Origin: Flavobacterium marginilacus
Lineage (GTDB): Bacteria; Bacteroidota; Bacteroidia; Flavobacteriales; Flavobacteriaceae
Direction: 5' to 3'
DNA length: 64,000 nucleotides
NCBI RefSeq assembly: GCF_026870155.1
Contig: NZ_CP113975.1
Span: 3,100,001 to 3,164,000, forward strand
Part shown: positions 8,595-21,321 of the stretch, piece by piece
Position numbering within the stretch: position 1 is the stretch's first letter
How the letters are laid out: the number at the start of each line of letters is the position of its first letter
The notes under the pieces: model-generated
What the model was told of the DNA's origin: nothing
What the model saw: the letters and a program-made list of their open reading frames with translations, nothing else
Databases searched by the model: none
Program-made: the position numbers and the translations under genes

Positions 8595-11500
8595 TTAGGT
8601 TGACTTCCAGAAACTTTCATTCAATATGTATTTATTGTCCTTTACATTCTGATATTTCTTTTTAAACTCCGAAGGATTCATATTATAGAACTGCTGAAAT
8701 TGTTTTCTAAAATATTTGATATCCCCAAAACCAGCCATCGATGCTGCCTGGCTTATCTGAAAATCGGTAGTGATCAATAAAGTCGCTACTTTTCTTAACC
8801 GCACATTACGCGTAAATTCATTCACCGACTTACCGGTAATTTTTTTAATTTTTTTGTAAACCAAAGAATGACTCATTCCCAATTCACTTGCCAAATCCCT
8901 AATATTAAAATTTTCTACATCTAAATTTAAATCGATAAGCTCTACAATTTTGTCCAGCAGTTTTTTATCTTCATCAGAGAGTTTTGGACTTGCTCCTTTT
9001 TTGGTGACTGAGTTGAGCATGAAATTCTGTTCACTGTCGCGCCGGGTAAGAATTCCATTTATTCTTGCTAACAAATAGTCATTATCAAATGGTTTTGTAA
9101 TATAATCGTCAGCGCCAGCTTCGGCTCCTTTAAGCTTCACCTCTTCAGAAGTTCCTCCTGTAAGCAGTATTACCGGAATATGCTTCAGCTCTTCATCTGT
9201 TTTTATATGTTTGCAAAAAGCAACACCGTTCATTTCGCCCATTACCACATCAGAAATAATTAAATCGGGCTGCACATTTCGAATTATTTCCAATGCTTTT
9301 TCTGCACTTTCGGCAACAGTAACACTATATTTAGACGCTAAGATTTTCTTTAGATAATTTCTTATCTGAGGATTATCATCGACAACCAGAATACTTTTTG
9401 CAGTTTTTATTAAATCGCTTACATTTTCCGGTTCTTCGATTGTCTGCAATACATTTTCCAATACCATGGTATCTTCCAGAGCATCTTCCAAAAACAATGT
9501 TCTGTCACTTAAATCTTCCCTGATTTCTATATCGCCAAAATGTTCTTTTCCCAGCAGCAGTTTAACTTCAAAAACTGCTCCTCCATTTTCATTGTCACGG
9601 CACGATACTTTTCCAAAATGCTGGCTAACAAACTGTTTAACCAAATAAAGACCAATACCAAAACCTTTTCGATTGTTTTTTACATTGTTATTTGACTGAT
9701 AAAACAGATTAAATATTTTGTCTTTATCAGCATCCTGTACTCCTTGTCCATTATCGATTACCTGAATAATGACTTCACCATCAGTAGAGCGCAGATTAAC
9801 GGTAACCTTTCCGTTTTCCTTTTCGGTGAATTTTAAAGCATTTGAAATCAGATTAAATAAAGCAGTTTCGATCTTTTCCCTGTCTACATAAACAAGCAGC
9901 TTTTCTTCGGAAATACTGAAACTATAATCTATTTTCTTTGTTTTGGCATGAAGCACAAAACAGCTGAAAACCTCTTTACATAATTCAACAATATCGATCT
10001 GTCCTATTTTAAGTTTTCCAGTTTCGGTTTCCGTTTTTCTAAAAAGGAGCAGCTGGTCAACTAAACTCAGTAATCTTCTCGAATTGCTGTACACCATTTC
10101 GATAGCACCTGGATCTATCTGCTGATCGGTGCTGTAGATTATTTCTTTCAAAGGATTGATAATCATTGTTAAAGGCGATCTGAACTCATGTGAAATATTT
10201 GTAAAAAAGGTCAACTTTTTCTCATTCAGTTCCTTTTCCTGCTTTGCCAGATCCTGAGACAGCCTTACTTCATATTTGAGCTGTGACTGCTGACGCTGGT
10301 ATTTATCTACTACATAAATTATAAAACCGATAAGAATAAAATATACCAAATATGCAAAACCGCTTCTGTACCAAGGCGGTAATATTGTGATAGGCAGTGA
10401 AATTGATTTAGAATTCCATACTCCCGCAACATTTGTAGATTTTATTTTCAGTACATAATCCCCTTCAGTCAGTCGGGAATAATTTGCATTTCGGATATTA
10501 TCAACATAATGCCATTGCGAATCCCATCCTTCTAAAAAATAAGCATACGATATTTTTTCGGGCAGACTGTACTCTAATGCAGCAAATTCGATACTCAGCA
10601 TTGATTCATCGTAAGGCAGTTTTAATTTATCAATCCCAAATACTCCTAAACCTGCCTGATCAAAAGCCTTATTATTTACTTTTATCGATGTTATTATCAG
10701 TTTTGGAAAACCATGAACCTGACTGTTTATTTTGGTATCAATAACATTAAAGCCTTTAATTCCTCCAAATACTATTTCTCCAGTAGAGAGTTTCAGACCG
10801 GCATTGTAATTAAACTGGTTGCTCTGCAGTCCGTCAGCATCATGATAACTGGTGATTTTACCGTTCTGTGCATTATATACAAATATTCCATTATAAGTAC
10901 TGCACCAATATGTACCCGGCTTATCCTGAACAACATTTAAAATGGAATTATTCGGCAGGCCGTTTCTCTGAGTCAGGAACTTTCCTTTAAAAGTTTTAGG
11001 ATCAAAAATCATCAGACCTCCTCCCTCAGTACCCACAATCATTTTTCTATTGGAATACGATACAATAGAGCGTACCGGATATTTTATTTCAATTTCTTTC
11101 CGCTGCATTGTTTTAGGATTCAGCTGAAATAATTCTGAAAAGTTTCCTATCCAGAGATTACCATTCACGTCTTGTGTCATCGAAATGATTCCTCTGATTT
11201 TTGCATCTGCAAAATCGAACTGATCCGTTGATTCATTATAACGGTACAATCCTTCTTCATCTGGCGAAGCGGCCCATAAAACATTGTCTTTACTGCGAAA
11301 CAGCACCCAGATATTTTTTTGAACTGCTTGTATTTTAGGATTAAAAAGCTTGTATTTTTTAAAACTTCTGGTCTGAGCATTAAATAGACACACGCCTCCG
11401 CCATAAGTTCCAAACCATGTCCCTTTATTGTCTTTTACAATTGCTGTTACGAAATTATTCGTTAGCGAATTTGGATTGCCTGCATCATACGAATAATTGG

Positions 11501-12689
11501 TAAATGTATTATTCTTCCTGTCCCATAAACTGGCACCAGCTCCGTCTGTTCCTATCCAAAGATGACCGCTGTCCTGTTCTGATAGCGAAAGAATAAAATC
11601 ACTCGGTAAGCTGTTTTTAGTTTTTTCATTTTTTGAGATCGTTGTAAAAGGACTTTTCCGTTCTTCAATAATATTAACGCCTCCGCGTAAAGTTCCGATC
11701 CAAACACGGTTTTCATTATCCTGGTATAAAGATGAAATAGCATTACTGTTTAGCTTTTCTTCATCCAGCCCTGCATTTAACAGAGAAAAAGAATCCGAAG
11801 CATAATTGTATTTTACTACCCCGTTACCATTTGTAGCAATCCACAGCTCTTTTCGGTCCGGCTTATACATCAAGTCTGAAACAGGATACTGAATTTCCTG
11901 ATTAGTATAAACGTGGTATGCTTTACTTATGGTATTGTATTTCAGCAGGCCTTCATCAATTCCGACCCAGATATTTGAAAGCTTATCATACGTAACACAG
12001 CCTGCTGTTGTAACAGCAGAAAAAACTACAGAAAGTTTTTTTGCCGATGCATCCATAATCGCCAGCCCAACTCCCGGAACAGAACACCACAACTTACCGG
12101 AAGAATCAAAATCCATTCCCTGAACATGATAATCCCACTGCAGTTTTCCGTTTAAATATAGCGGAATCTGGATTATTTTTTTATGTTTCTCTGCATAATA
12201 CAATAAACCGTTACCAGCAGTTGCGATATACATTTTTGACTTATAATCCTTAATCTGATTGACAACAAAATTTATTGGTTCACTTTTAGAAGTCTTAGCA
12301 TTTACATATTTTTTTGTTGTAAACTGACCGCTCAGATAATCATAAACGCTTATCCCTCCTTTTGTCCCAATCCAAATCTCGTTTTGGGTCCCGCAAATAC
12401 TATTAATTCTATTATTAATTAACGAATTAGAATCATTTGGTTCGTTTCTAAAACTCAAAAAATTATATCCGTCATATCTGCTTATCCCGTCATAAGTACC
12501 AAACCACATCAGACCCCGCTTGTCTTTATATACAGAAGTAACTGCGTTATTGGCAAGACCGTTTTTGATTCCAATATACCCAATATCATATTTTTTTTGT
12601 CCAAATTTTGCACTGGACGATCCTGCCATCTGCGGCTTAACAGCAAAATGGACAAAAAACATTAAAAATAATAGAATGCTTCTTTTCAA
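8595..12689 (-). CDS. Hybrid two-component system sensor/regulator (HTCS)
   Basis: One 1364-residue chain combines sensor kinase and DNA-binding regulator. The order is: signal peptide (1-20); two seven-bladed propellers of ligand-binding repeats (about 40-670, repeats such as IWIGTKGGI and LWIGTDGAG); a Y_Y_Y domain (about 690-772); one membrane helix (776-795); a HisKA dimerisation domain with His834 in NISHEFRSPL; a HATPase domain with DNGQG and GIGLYLVKQF (about 930-1045); a receiver domain with Asp1104-Asp1105, phosphoacceptor Asp1147 and Lys1199; an AraC helix-turn-helix region (about 1255-1345). It senses a periplasmic oligosaccharide and activates PUL promoters. The start is TTG at 12689: an in-frame stop lies three codons upstream, there is no earlier ATG, and TTG gives a good signal peptide. 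A terminator-like hairpin separates it from the GH2 gene. Confidence 0.95.
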   Translation of the reverse strand: MKRSILLFLMFFVHFAVKPQMAGSSSAKFGQKKYDIGYIGIKNGLANNAVTSVYKDKRGLMWFGTYDGISRYDGYNFLSFRNEPNDSNSLINNRINSICGTQNEIWIGTKGGISVYDYLSGQFTTKKYVNAKTSKSEPINFVVNQIKDYKSKMYIATAGNGLLYYAEKHKKIIQIPLYLNGKLQWDYHVQGMDFDSSGKLWCSVPGVGLAIMDASAKKLSVVFSAVTTAGCVTYDKLSNIWVGIDEGLLKYNTISKAYHVYTNQEIQYPVSDLMYKPDRKELWIATNGNGVVKYNYASDSFSLLNAGLDEEKLNSNAISSLYQDNENRVWIGTLRGGVNIIEERKSPFTTISKNEKTKNSLPSDFILSLSEQDSGHLWIGTDGAGASLWDRKNNTFTNYSYDAGNPNSLTNNFVTAIVKDNKGTWFGTYGGGVCLFNAQTRSFKKYKLFNPKIQAVQKNIWVLFRSKDNVLWAASPDEEGLYRYNESTDQFDFADAKIRGIISMTQDVNGNLWIGNFSELFQLNPKTMQRKEIEIKYPVRSIVSYSNRKMIVGTEGGGLMIFDPKTFKGKFLTQRNGLPNNSILNVVQDKPGTYWCSTYNGIFVYNAQNGKITSYHDADGLQSNQFNYNAGLKLSTGEIVFGGIKGFNVIDTKINSQVHGFPKLIITSIKVNNKAFDQAGLGVFGIDKLKLPYDESMLSIEFAALEYSLPEKISYAYFLEGWDSQWHYVDNIRNANYSRLTEGDYVLKIKSTNVAGVWNSKSISLPITILPPWYRSGFAYLVYFILIGFIIYVVDKYQRQQSQLKYEVRLSQDLAKQEKELNEKKLTFFTNISHEFRSPLTMIINPLKEIIYSTDQQIDPGAIEMVYSNSRRLLSLVDQLLLFRKTETETGKLKIGQIDIVELCKEVFSCFVLHAKTKKIDYSFSISEEKLLVYVDREKIETALFNLISNALKFTEKENGKVTVNLRSTDGEVIIQVIDNGQGVQDADKDKIFNLFYQSNNNVKNNRKGFGIGLYLVKQFVSQHFGKVSCRDNENGGAVFEVKLLLGKEHFGDIEIREDLSDRTLFLEDALEDTMVLENVLQTIEEPENVSDLIKTAKSILVVDDNPQIRNYLKKILASKYSVTVAESAEKALEIIRNVQPDLIISDVVMGEMNGVAFCKHIKTDEELKHIPVILLTGGTSEEVKLKGAEAGADDYITKPFDNDYLLARINGILTRRDSEQNFMLNSVTKKGASPKLSDEDKKLLDKIVELIDLNLDVENFNIRDLASELGMSHSLVYKKIKKITGKSVNEFTRNVRLRKVATLLITTDFQISQAASMAGFGDIKYFRKQFQQFYNMNPSEFKKKYQNVKDNKYILNESFWKST

Positions 12690-12740
12690 AATATACTATG
12701 TTTATGGTTACGGAGGTTCTTAAAAATCTTCAAAAATTAG

Positions 12741-12766
12741 AAAAACCTATGAATAAATCATAGGTT
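12741..12766 (-). terminator. Rho-independent-like terminator after the GH2 beta-galactosidase
   Basis: AACCTATGA (12744-12752) pairs with TCATAGGTT (12758-12766) across a five-base loop. On the minus strand the stem is followed by TTTTTC. It sits 32 bp beyond the GH2 stop and before the HTCS start, so some transcription probably ends here and the HTCS may have its own start. Confidence 0.55.
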
Positions 12767-12797
12767 CCTCAGTACAAACATAAAGAAAAACATTAAA

Positions 12798-15914
<3,117 letters not shown>

Positions 15915-16341
15915 TTAACTTATCTTGATTATTTAAATTTTAATTCTGAGACATCATAAAAAAATGTCACTCCAAATCGACCTTATACATGATTATATAC
16001 AAAAACCTTCCTAAATATTTGACTAAAACATAAAAACAAAGTCTCAAAGGAATGACAAATCCTGAATCACAAATTTAGATAATCAAGTAAAAGTCAAGAG
16101 GGGCATTCCGACATACTATAAGGGACATATTGGTATTTGTCCCCCTTTTTTGAAAAAAACGTCTCAGTTTACAAAACACTTTCTTTAACTTTAAATAATG
16201 ACTCCCAAATAAAAAATTTACTGCCATTATACTAGATAGCAGAATTTTTCATTTCTTGTATAAAAAATGCTTTTTACAAAAGCAGGCGATCAGATATTTA
16301 CATCTGTTATTTTACTGTTCAGATTCTAAATTGATTTATTT
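15915..16341. other. Gene-free region upstream of the GH2 beta-galactosidase
   Basis: About 430 bp without a coding frame. It holds the GH2 promoter and G-rich repeats (16070-16126). GGGACA (16122-16127) and TGTCCC (16139-16144) form a short inverted pair. Apart from the promoter area I see only AT-rich sequence leading into the pseudogene that starts at 16342. Confidence 0.6.
16070..16105 (-). promoter_or_regulatory. Promoter of the GH2 beta-galactosidase gene
   Basis: On the minus strand TTG (16097-16095), a 17-base spacer, then TAAATTTG (16077-16070). This matches the Bacteroidota sigma consensus TTG-N17-23-TAnnTTTG closely. AAGAGGGGCA (16096-16105) overlaps the -33 side and a second G-run, AAGGGA, lies about 22 bp further up. 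AAGAGGGGCA also occurs upstream of susC. The predicted start lies roughly 150 bp before the gene. Confidence 0.55.
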
Positions 16342-17070
16342 ATGAAAAAAATCATTACTGCATTTATATTTCTTTTTTTTACTGTCAAATGCAAAGATGC
16401 ATGCACAGACAGTTAATCCAATCAGCTGACAAAATCTGCAGACAGTTTACTTACCTGCCCGTTTATACCGAATGAACCGGGCATCTCGATTTTAATTGCC
16501 AATAAAAATGGTAATTATTTATAAAAAAGCTTTTAGAAGTGCAGCTATTGAATAACTCATTGACAATGAATTAAAAACAAAACGGATTCACCATGAAGAC
16601 CAGGTAAGCGGTTTTACTGCACTGGAAGAATATTATCCGAATAATGAAACTTATATCGCTATTTTAACCAATCAGTTATCCGGCGAAGACACTACCGACT
16701 TCACCGATAAAAGATTCCGTTTATTTGATAAGATTTTAATTGGCAATCGGAAAGCAGTTAGACAAAGACATTGTCTTAAATCATTCAGTCAGTGATAACT
16801 ATTTAGGCACCTATTCGATAACTTTCAATAACATTACCGAAATGCTTACCATTTATAAAAGAACAAAAAATTATACATGGCTCTTTCGAACGGATCAGGC
16901 AGACACATGTTACTGCAGCCATTATCAGAGACAAGTTTTATTTACCTGATGCAAAAATAATACGCCCTACATGTGAATTTTTACTTGAAAACGGCAGTGT
17001 GCAAAACTTATTTTTACTCAGGAGAAAAAACATGAATGGGAAAAAATTAAATAATATTCAAACAATTAAT
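16342..17070 (+). pseudogene. Decayed serine beta-lactamase-family hydrolase
   Basis: Joining three frames gives a recognisable but broken beta-lactamase-like serine hydrolase. An ATG at 16342 opens a signal peptide (MKKIITAFIFLF) that shifts frame and stops. Then comes ADSLLTCPFIPNEPGISILI with a stop soon after, the usual N-terminal opening of these enzymes. Next is SGFTALEEYYPNNETYIAIL followed by TNQLSGEDTTDF, the C-terminal part of the catalytic domain. A shifted frame from about 16740 (SDNYLGTYSITFNN) resembles the C-terminal add-on domain. The middle, with the catalytic SxxK and YxN motifs, is missing. Frame shifts, stops and the deletion make it non-functional. It lies opposite to its neighbours in the gap between the GH2 and RhaM operons. 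Family assignment is by motif reading only. Confidence 0.7.
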
Positions 17071-17113
17071 TAGACACCAATACTGCATCCGATAAATTGA
17101 CTAAATAATCCCA

Positions 17114-17449
17114 TCATAATTTAAAAATCTGTTCCATTGGCAGCCATTTTTCACCGTCTTTCGCTCCCGGAGGTGCCTGCTGAAATTTCCACATTAATTC
17201 CTCCCACTCCTGCACTTTTGGATTGCCGGCATCCATCATCTGTTTTCGTTCCGGAGTATAGGTTTCGTCCACTTCCATAATCATAAACAATCGGCTGGAA
17301 AGGATGTAAATCTCCATATCTATAATCCCAGATTCAGAAATACTTGCTTTAATTTCAGGCCAGACTTCCTGATGATACTTTTTATACTCCTCAATAAGAG
17401 CAGCGTCATCTTTTAAATCACAGGCGTAACATAATCTTTTTGTACTCAT
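17114..17449 (-). CDS. RhaM-family 6-deoxysugar mutarotase
   Basis: A 111-residue protein with the complete L-rhamnose mutarotase (DUF718/YiiL) pattern: EYKKYHQEVWPEIKASISESG, then DMEIYILSSRLFMIMEVDE, and a tail MWKFQQAPPGAKDGEKW with the conserved Trp residues. No signal peptide, so it works in the cytoplasm, interconverting alpha and beta anomers so that the right form reaches the isomerase. It begins 21 bp after the GH97 stop and ends the GH29-GH97-mutarotase operon. Sitting with a fucosidase rather than a rhamnosidase, it may act on L-fucose, which is also a 6-deoxyhexose; this is inference. The symbol rhaM would fit if rhamnose is the substrate. Confidence 0.88.
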   Translation of the reverse strand: MSTKRLCYACDLKDDAALIEEYKKYHQEVWPEIKASISESGIIDMEIYILSSRLFMIMEVDETYTPERKQMMDAGNPKVQEWEELMWKFQQAPPGAKDGEKWLPMEQIFKL

Positions 17450-17470
17450 AAATTAAATTTTACTACACAT

Positions 17471-19390
17471 TTATTTTTTTTCCAGAACAGCGGTAAATCC
17501 TCCTCTCGGAAGACATTCCACATTCAAAACATCTCCTTTTTTTACTGTTTTTGTTTCGACAGCAAATGACTTATCATTTTCTCCGTCCTTAATAAGCTTT
17601 AATTTAAAATTACCTGTACCAAGGAAATCAAAATTTATTTTTAATGTTTGTAATTCATCCTTGCCATTAAGCCCTCCTAGATACCATATATTTCCTTTTT
17701 TTCTGGCAGTTATAATTCGCTCTCCTGGATAACCATCAACAAGTTTTATATCATCCCAGCTTACAGGAACATTTTTTAAAAATTCTTTTGGCTCCAAAGG
17801 CAGACTATTATAAGCTTCGGGTGTATCTGCAAAATGCTGAAACCCTGATTCGAAAACAACCGCCAATGCAAGCTCATGAGCATAAGTGGTAATATGAGGA
17901 TGCTGTGTATTTGAGAAAGTTACCGGAGTATAATCCATAGATCCCACAACATTTCGTGTAAAAGGAAGCGTTGAATTATGCTGAGCCGCCTTGGCCGTAA
18001 GTGTTGATTTATTATTATACCATTCGGCTCCATAGACTGCTTCGGTAGTCATTAAATTTGGATAAGTCCGGGCCCAGCCTCTTGGAACAGTTGCTCCATG
18101 AAAATTTACCATTAAATGATATTTTGCAGCATCTTTTAAAATATCAATGTAATATTTCATCATGTCCTGCTGGTCTCCTGCAAAAAAATCAACTTTAATG
18201 CCATAAACTCCAATTTTATTAAGCCACTTAAATTCTTCAGCCCGCTTTTCAGCTGTTAACATATGGTCAACTGGAGTTGGTTCAAGCCATGATGTTCCTG
18301 AATTATACCACATCAGTGGCTTGATTCCTTTACTTTTGGCATAATTTGCAGCATCAGCTATATTTCCTCCATTACTCATAGCATCCCATTCCCAATCAAT
18401 TAAAGTGTAAGGCCATTTCATTTCTGCGGCCAAATCTATATATTCAGCCACTTTTTTATAATCTTTTGATCCATGATTATTAGCCCAATAATTCCAGGAA
18501 ACTGCACCTGGTTTTATCCAATTCGTTTCCTTCAATTCATTAGGTTTACTAACATCTGTAATTAAAGTCGACTCAACAATATCAGACAGCTGGCCAATTA
18601 TTAGCGTATGCCATTGTGAATTCCAAGGCAGCATCGTTTTAACTCCTGTCTGCTTGAAATTATCTCTTGGAGAAGCATACGTTACTTTGTACTCATTTGA
18701 GTTTTTAGAATTGTTCAATTTTGCTGCACAGTTATTTTCAGAAATACCTGCTTCAGAAATCAGCATCCATACATTATAATCATTTGATTTCAATAAAGCT
18801 GGAAAACCCCATTCCTGCTTATTTGCCTGGCCGTTTTCCGAAAAAAGAAAAAAATCCTCATAAGACTCCGTATATTCCTGCATCCAGCGTTTAGCCGCTG
18901 AAGCAAAAACATAAGTCGTGGCCTCATCAACAATAGCAACCGGAGAATCTGATTTATCAGGAAATTCATAGCGAAATGCTACACCATCGTTATAAACTCT
19001 AAAAACAATATTTATCGGCTTACTATTTGAATTTAGATATTTAAAAACTTTTTCAATACCCAAATTAGTACACACTTTTCGCTTTCCGGTAATCATCTCA
19101 TATTTCTGGTTTACCTCTTTAGACGGAGATACACTTACAAATTTAAGGTTATCGGTAAACTGCTGATCATCTCTGACAATACCCATTGGTGAATTGGGCA
19201 GGACTTCAATATATTCTAATTTATTTTTATACAAAACTTTAAAATATACCTGACCAGACAATTTATCATCTGATTCTTTTTTTGAAGTAATAATTACCTT
19301 AACTTTTTGATTTGGAGACAAAATTTCCTGAGCATTTATTGAAAACAGACCCGAAATAAAGAGACAGAATATTAAACAAATGTATTTCAT
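17471..19390 (-). CDS. GH97 glycoside hydrolase, probably retaining alpha-galactosidase type
   Basis: A 639-residue exported enzyme (signal peptide to about residue 21, INAQE). It has the three GH97 parts: N-terminal beta-sandwich (about 25-290), TIM barrel (about 291-540, with YTLIDWEWDAM and KPLMWYNSG) and C-terminal beta domain (about 545-639). Asp401 in YGIKVDFFAGDQQ is at the place of the nucleophile of retaining GH97 alpha-galactosidases, and Glu450 in MTTEAVYGAEW is the probable acid/base. SusB-type inverting alpha-glucosidases use a different glutamate set, so alpha-galactosidase is favoured. It follows the GH29 gene by 41 bp in the same operon. The sugar removed could be another alpha-linked sugar. 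Confidence 0.88.
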   Translation of the reverse strand: MKYICLIFCLFISGLFSINAQEILSPNQKVKVIITSKKESDDKLSGQVYFKVLYKNKLEYIEVLPNSPMGIVRDDQQFTDNLKFVSVSPSKEVNQKYEMITGKRKVCTNLGIEKVFKYLNSNSKPINIVFRVYNDGVAFRYEFPDKSDSPVAIVDEATTYVFASAAKRWMQEYTESYEDFFLFSENGQANKQEWGFPALLKSNDYNVWMLISEAGISENNCAAKLNNSKNSNEYKVTYASPRDNFKQTGVKTMLPWNSQWHTLIIGQLSDIVESTLITDVSKPNELKETNWIKPGAVSWNYWANNHGSKDYKKVAEYIDLAAEMKWPYTLIDWEWDAMSNGGNIADAANYAKSKGIKPLMWYNSGTSWLEPTPVDHMLTAEKRAEEFKWLNKIGVYGIKVDFFAGDQQDMMKYYIDILKDAAKYHLMVNFHGATVPRGWARTYPNLMTTEAVYGAEWYNNKSTLTAKAAQHNSTLPFTRNVVGSMDYTPVTFSNTQHPHITTYAHELALAVVFESGFQHFADTPEAYNSLPLEPKEFLKNVPVSWDDIKLVDGYPGERIITARKKGNIWYLGGLNGKDELQTLKINFDFLGTGNFKLKLIKDGENDKSFAVETKTVKKGDVLNVECLPRGGFTAVLEKK

Positions 19391-19431
19391 AGTTTTTTTT
19401 AATGCTTTAATAAATTTGAAATTCGCTCACC

Positions 19432-21078
19432 TTATGAAACAATCTCCAATGCATTCGCAAAAGAAGCCTCTGGTTTTTGATTAGGAAAACGAACTTCTAG
19501 TCCATTGTCGTTCTGTGTAAATTCAAGCTTCTGTCCTGTGCTTACTAACTTAACCTGTTTTATGTTTTTTGTATAATAACCCGCATTTTTTCCTAAACTT
19601 TTAATCAAAACAGCACCATTTTCTGGCCATGCCATTACCGTAGCAAAAAGGGTTTTACCTTTTTGCACAAACCGAATATCTTCGGCTGTATAAGGTTTTC
19701 CTTTGCCTTCGTTAAAACCCTGAGCGGTCAAAGCTCCTGCGCTTTCCTGCTGCGGACCTTCGCCAAATATTTTCCATGGACGCGTACCGTAAATACTCTC
19801 GCTGTTTGCTTTCATCCAGACACCTATTTCTGCTACAATTGCACGTTCTAATTCGTCAATACTTCCATCACCGCGCACAGGAATATTCAGCATTAAATTT
19901 CCGTTTTTGCTCACTACATCTATCAGTGTATGAATAACAGTTTTAGCCGATTTGTATCGTTTATTATTATACACACCACGGTCATAATGCCAGTTACCGA
20001 TACAAGTATCTGTCTGCCAAGGCAAAGGCTCAATTGAATTACTTTGTCCTTTTTCGATATCCCAAACCATGGTTTTTCGTTGCTGTTCCGTTAGTATTTT
20101 ACCAGTAACAACAGTCTGTACCGTTTTATTTTTCTTTAAACTTTTGTTATACAAATGTGCCGCTATACGCAAACCTGCATCACTTACAGGCCATAATGGC
20201 AAAGCTGTATCATCAAAATAAATTAAATCAGGATTGTACTTATCTATTAAATCGATGGTTCTGTCATGAAATTTTTCTGAATAAGCTGAAGAAGGCACTG
20301 AAGCTCCATCACCCCAATCCCATTGGCTGTGAACAGATGACTTTTCCGAAGGTTTCGCACTTACCGGATGGTTCTGTGCATATAAATCCTGAGGATCTAA
20401 ACCATCCCACCAAGTTCCTGCTCCATCTGCCTTAGTCAAAGTTCCATCATAGGAAACTCCTGCTAATGGCCCTTCTTTGTCAGCTCCCTTTGAAGTATCA
20501 AACCAATTCCAAGCATGTGCGGCATGGACACTTACTGCAAAATGGAGATTAGCTTTGCGCGCTGCTTTTTCCCACCCAGCAATAATATCTTTTTTAGGTC
20601 CCATTTTTGTTGAATTCCAATTGGGCTGATGTTTACTGTCATACAAATCTAAATTATCATGATGGTTTGCCATTGCCATAAAATATTTAGCTCCGGCATC
20701 TTTATATAAATTAACCAGTTCTTCTGGGTTCCAGTTATCGGCTTTCCAAACATTGATAACATCTTTAAAACCAAACTTTGAAGGATGTCCATATTTTTCA
20801 ACATGAAATTTATACTGTCTTGATCCTTCCTCATACATTCCTCTCGCATACCAATCTCCAGCTTCCGGCTCACATTGAGGGCCCCAATGTGCCCACATTC
20901 CAAACTTAGCATCACGGAACCAATCGGGAACTATATATTTACTGAGAGAATCCCAAGTTGGTTCAAAAGGACCTTGAGCAGCTACCGCATTTAATATATG
21001 GGATTGTCCCAATAAAGGAGATAAGTAAAGTCCAGCTAAAGCTGACGCACCAAGTTTTAGAGCATTTCTTCTGTTCAT
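19432..21078 (-). CDS. GH29 alpha-L-fucosidase-family enzyme
   Basis: A 548-residue enzyme. The N-terminus MNRRNALKLGASALAGLYL resembles a twin-arginine-type signal, with RR at 3-4 and a hydrophobic stretch. The catalytic barrel has the GH29 landmarks FGMWAHWGPQCEPEAGDWYA (59-78), a paired histidine HHDNLDLY (139-146) and the nucleophile region NPDLIYFDDTALP, with Asp289 the likely nucleophile. A C-terminal beta-sandwich follows (about 440-548). GH29 enzymes release alpha-L-fucose and some release other sugars. The usual HHDGF reads HHDNL here, a small departure at the substrate pocket. First gene of the GH29-GH97-RhaM operon, with a -7 box and AraC-type repeats upstream, divergent from the AraC regulator that probably controls it. 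Confidence 0.88.
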   Translation of the reverse strand: MNRRNALKLGASALAGLYLSPLLGQSHILNAVAAQGPFEPTWDSLSKYIVPDWFRDAKFGMWAHWGPQCEPEAGDWYARGMYEEGSRQYKFHVEKYGHPSKFGFKDVINVWKADNWNPEELVNLYKDAGAKYFMAMANHHDNLDLYDSKHQPNWNSTKMGPKKDIIAGWEKAARKANLHFAVSVHAAHAWNWFDTSKGADKEGPLAGVSYDGTLTKADGAGTWWDGLDPQDLYAQNHPVSAKPSEKSSVHSQWDWGDGASVPSSAYSEKFHDRTIDLIDKYNPDLIYFDDTALPLWPVSDAGLRIAAHLYNKSLKKNKTVQTVVTGKILTEQQRKTMVWDIEKGQSNSIEPLPWQTDTCIGNWHYDRGVYNNKRYKSAKTVIHTLIDVVSKNGNLMLNIPVRGDGSIDELERAIVAEIGVWMKANSESIYGTRPWKIFGEGPQQESAGALTAQGFNEGKGKPYTAEDIRFVQKGKTLFATVMAWPENGAVLIKSLGKNAGYYTKNIKQVKLVSTGQKLEFTQNDNGLEVRFPNQKPEASFANALEIVS

Positions 21079-21242
21079 CTTTATATGATTTTAAAATAAT
21101 TTATATATTTCCGACTTTATTAATTCTATGCCAAATTTTCATTTTAACAGCAAAAAAAATTAAAACTTCTATTACAGCAGTTATTTAATTAATAAATTTG
21201 ATTATCAGTTTTTTTAAACCAATATATTTTAGAATAAAAAAA

Positions 21243-21310
21243 CAAATTTAATCCACGAAAACGATTTTCTTTTATCCAAAAACGATTTTTTATTACTCAA
21301 AAACGATTTT
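21243..21310. promoter_or_regulatory. Three AAAACGATTTT repeats at 21-bp spacing, between a regulator and its target promoter
   Basis: AAAACGATTTT occurs at 21258-21268, 21279-21289 and 21300-21310, so the starts are exactly 21 bp apart, two helical turns. On the minus strand TAAATTTG (21250-21243) is a perfect -7 box for the GH29 operon. No -33 TTG is present at the right distance; the first repeat occupies that place. This is the geometry expected of an activator binding on one face of the helix. The last repeat ends 11 bp before the AraC start, so binding may also shut off the regulator's own expression. Confidence 0.65.
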
Positions 21311-21321
21311 TATAAATTATT

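Noticed and set aside
21258..21310. Possible CRISPR array
   Set aside because: Only three 11-bp repeats with 10-bp spacers and no cas genes; geometry fits an operator.
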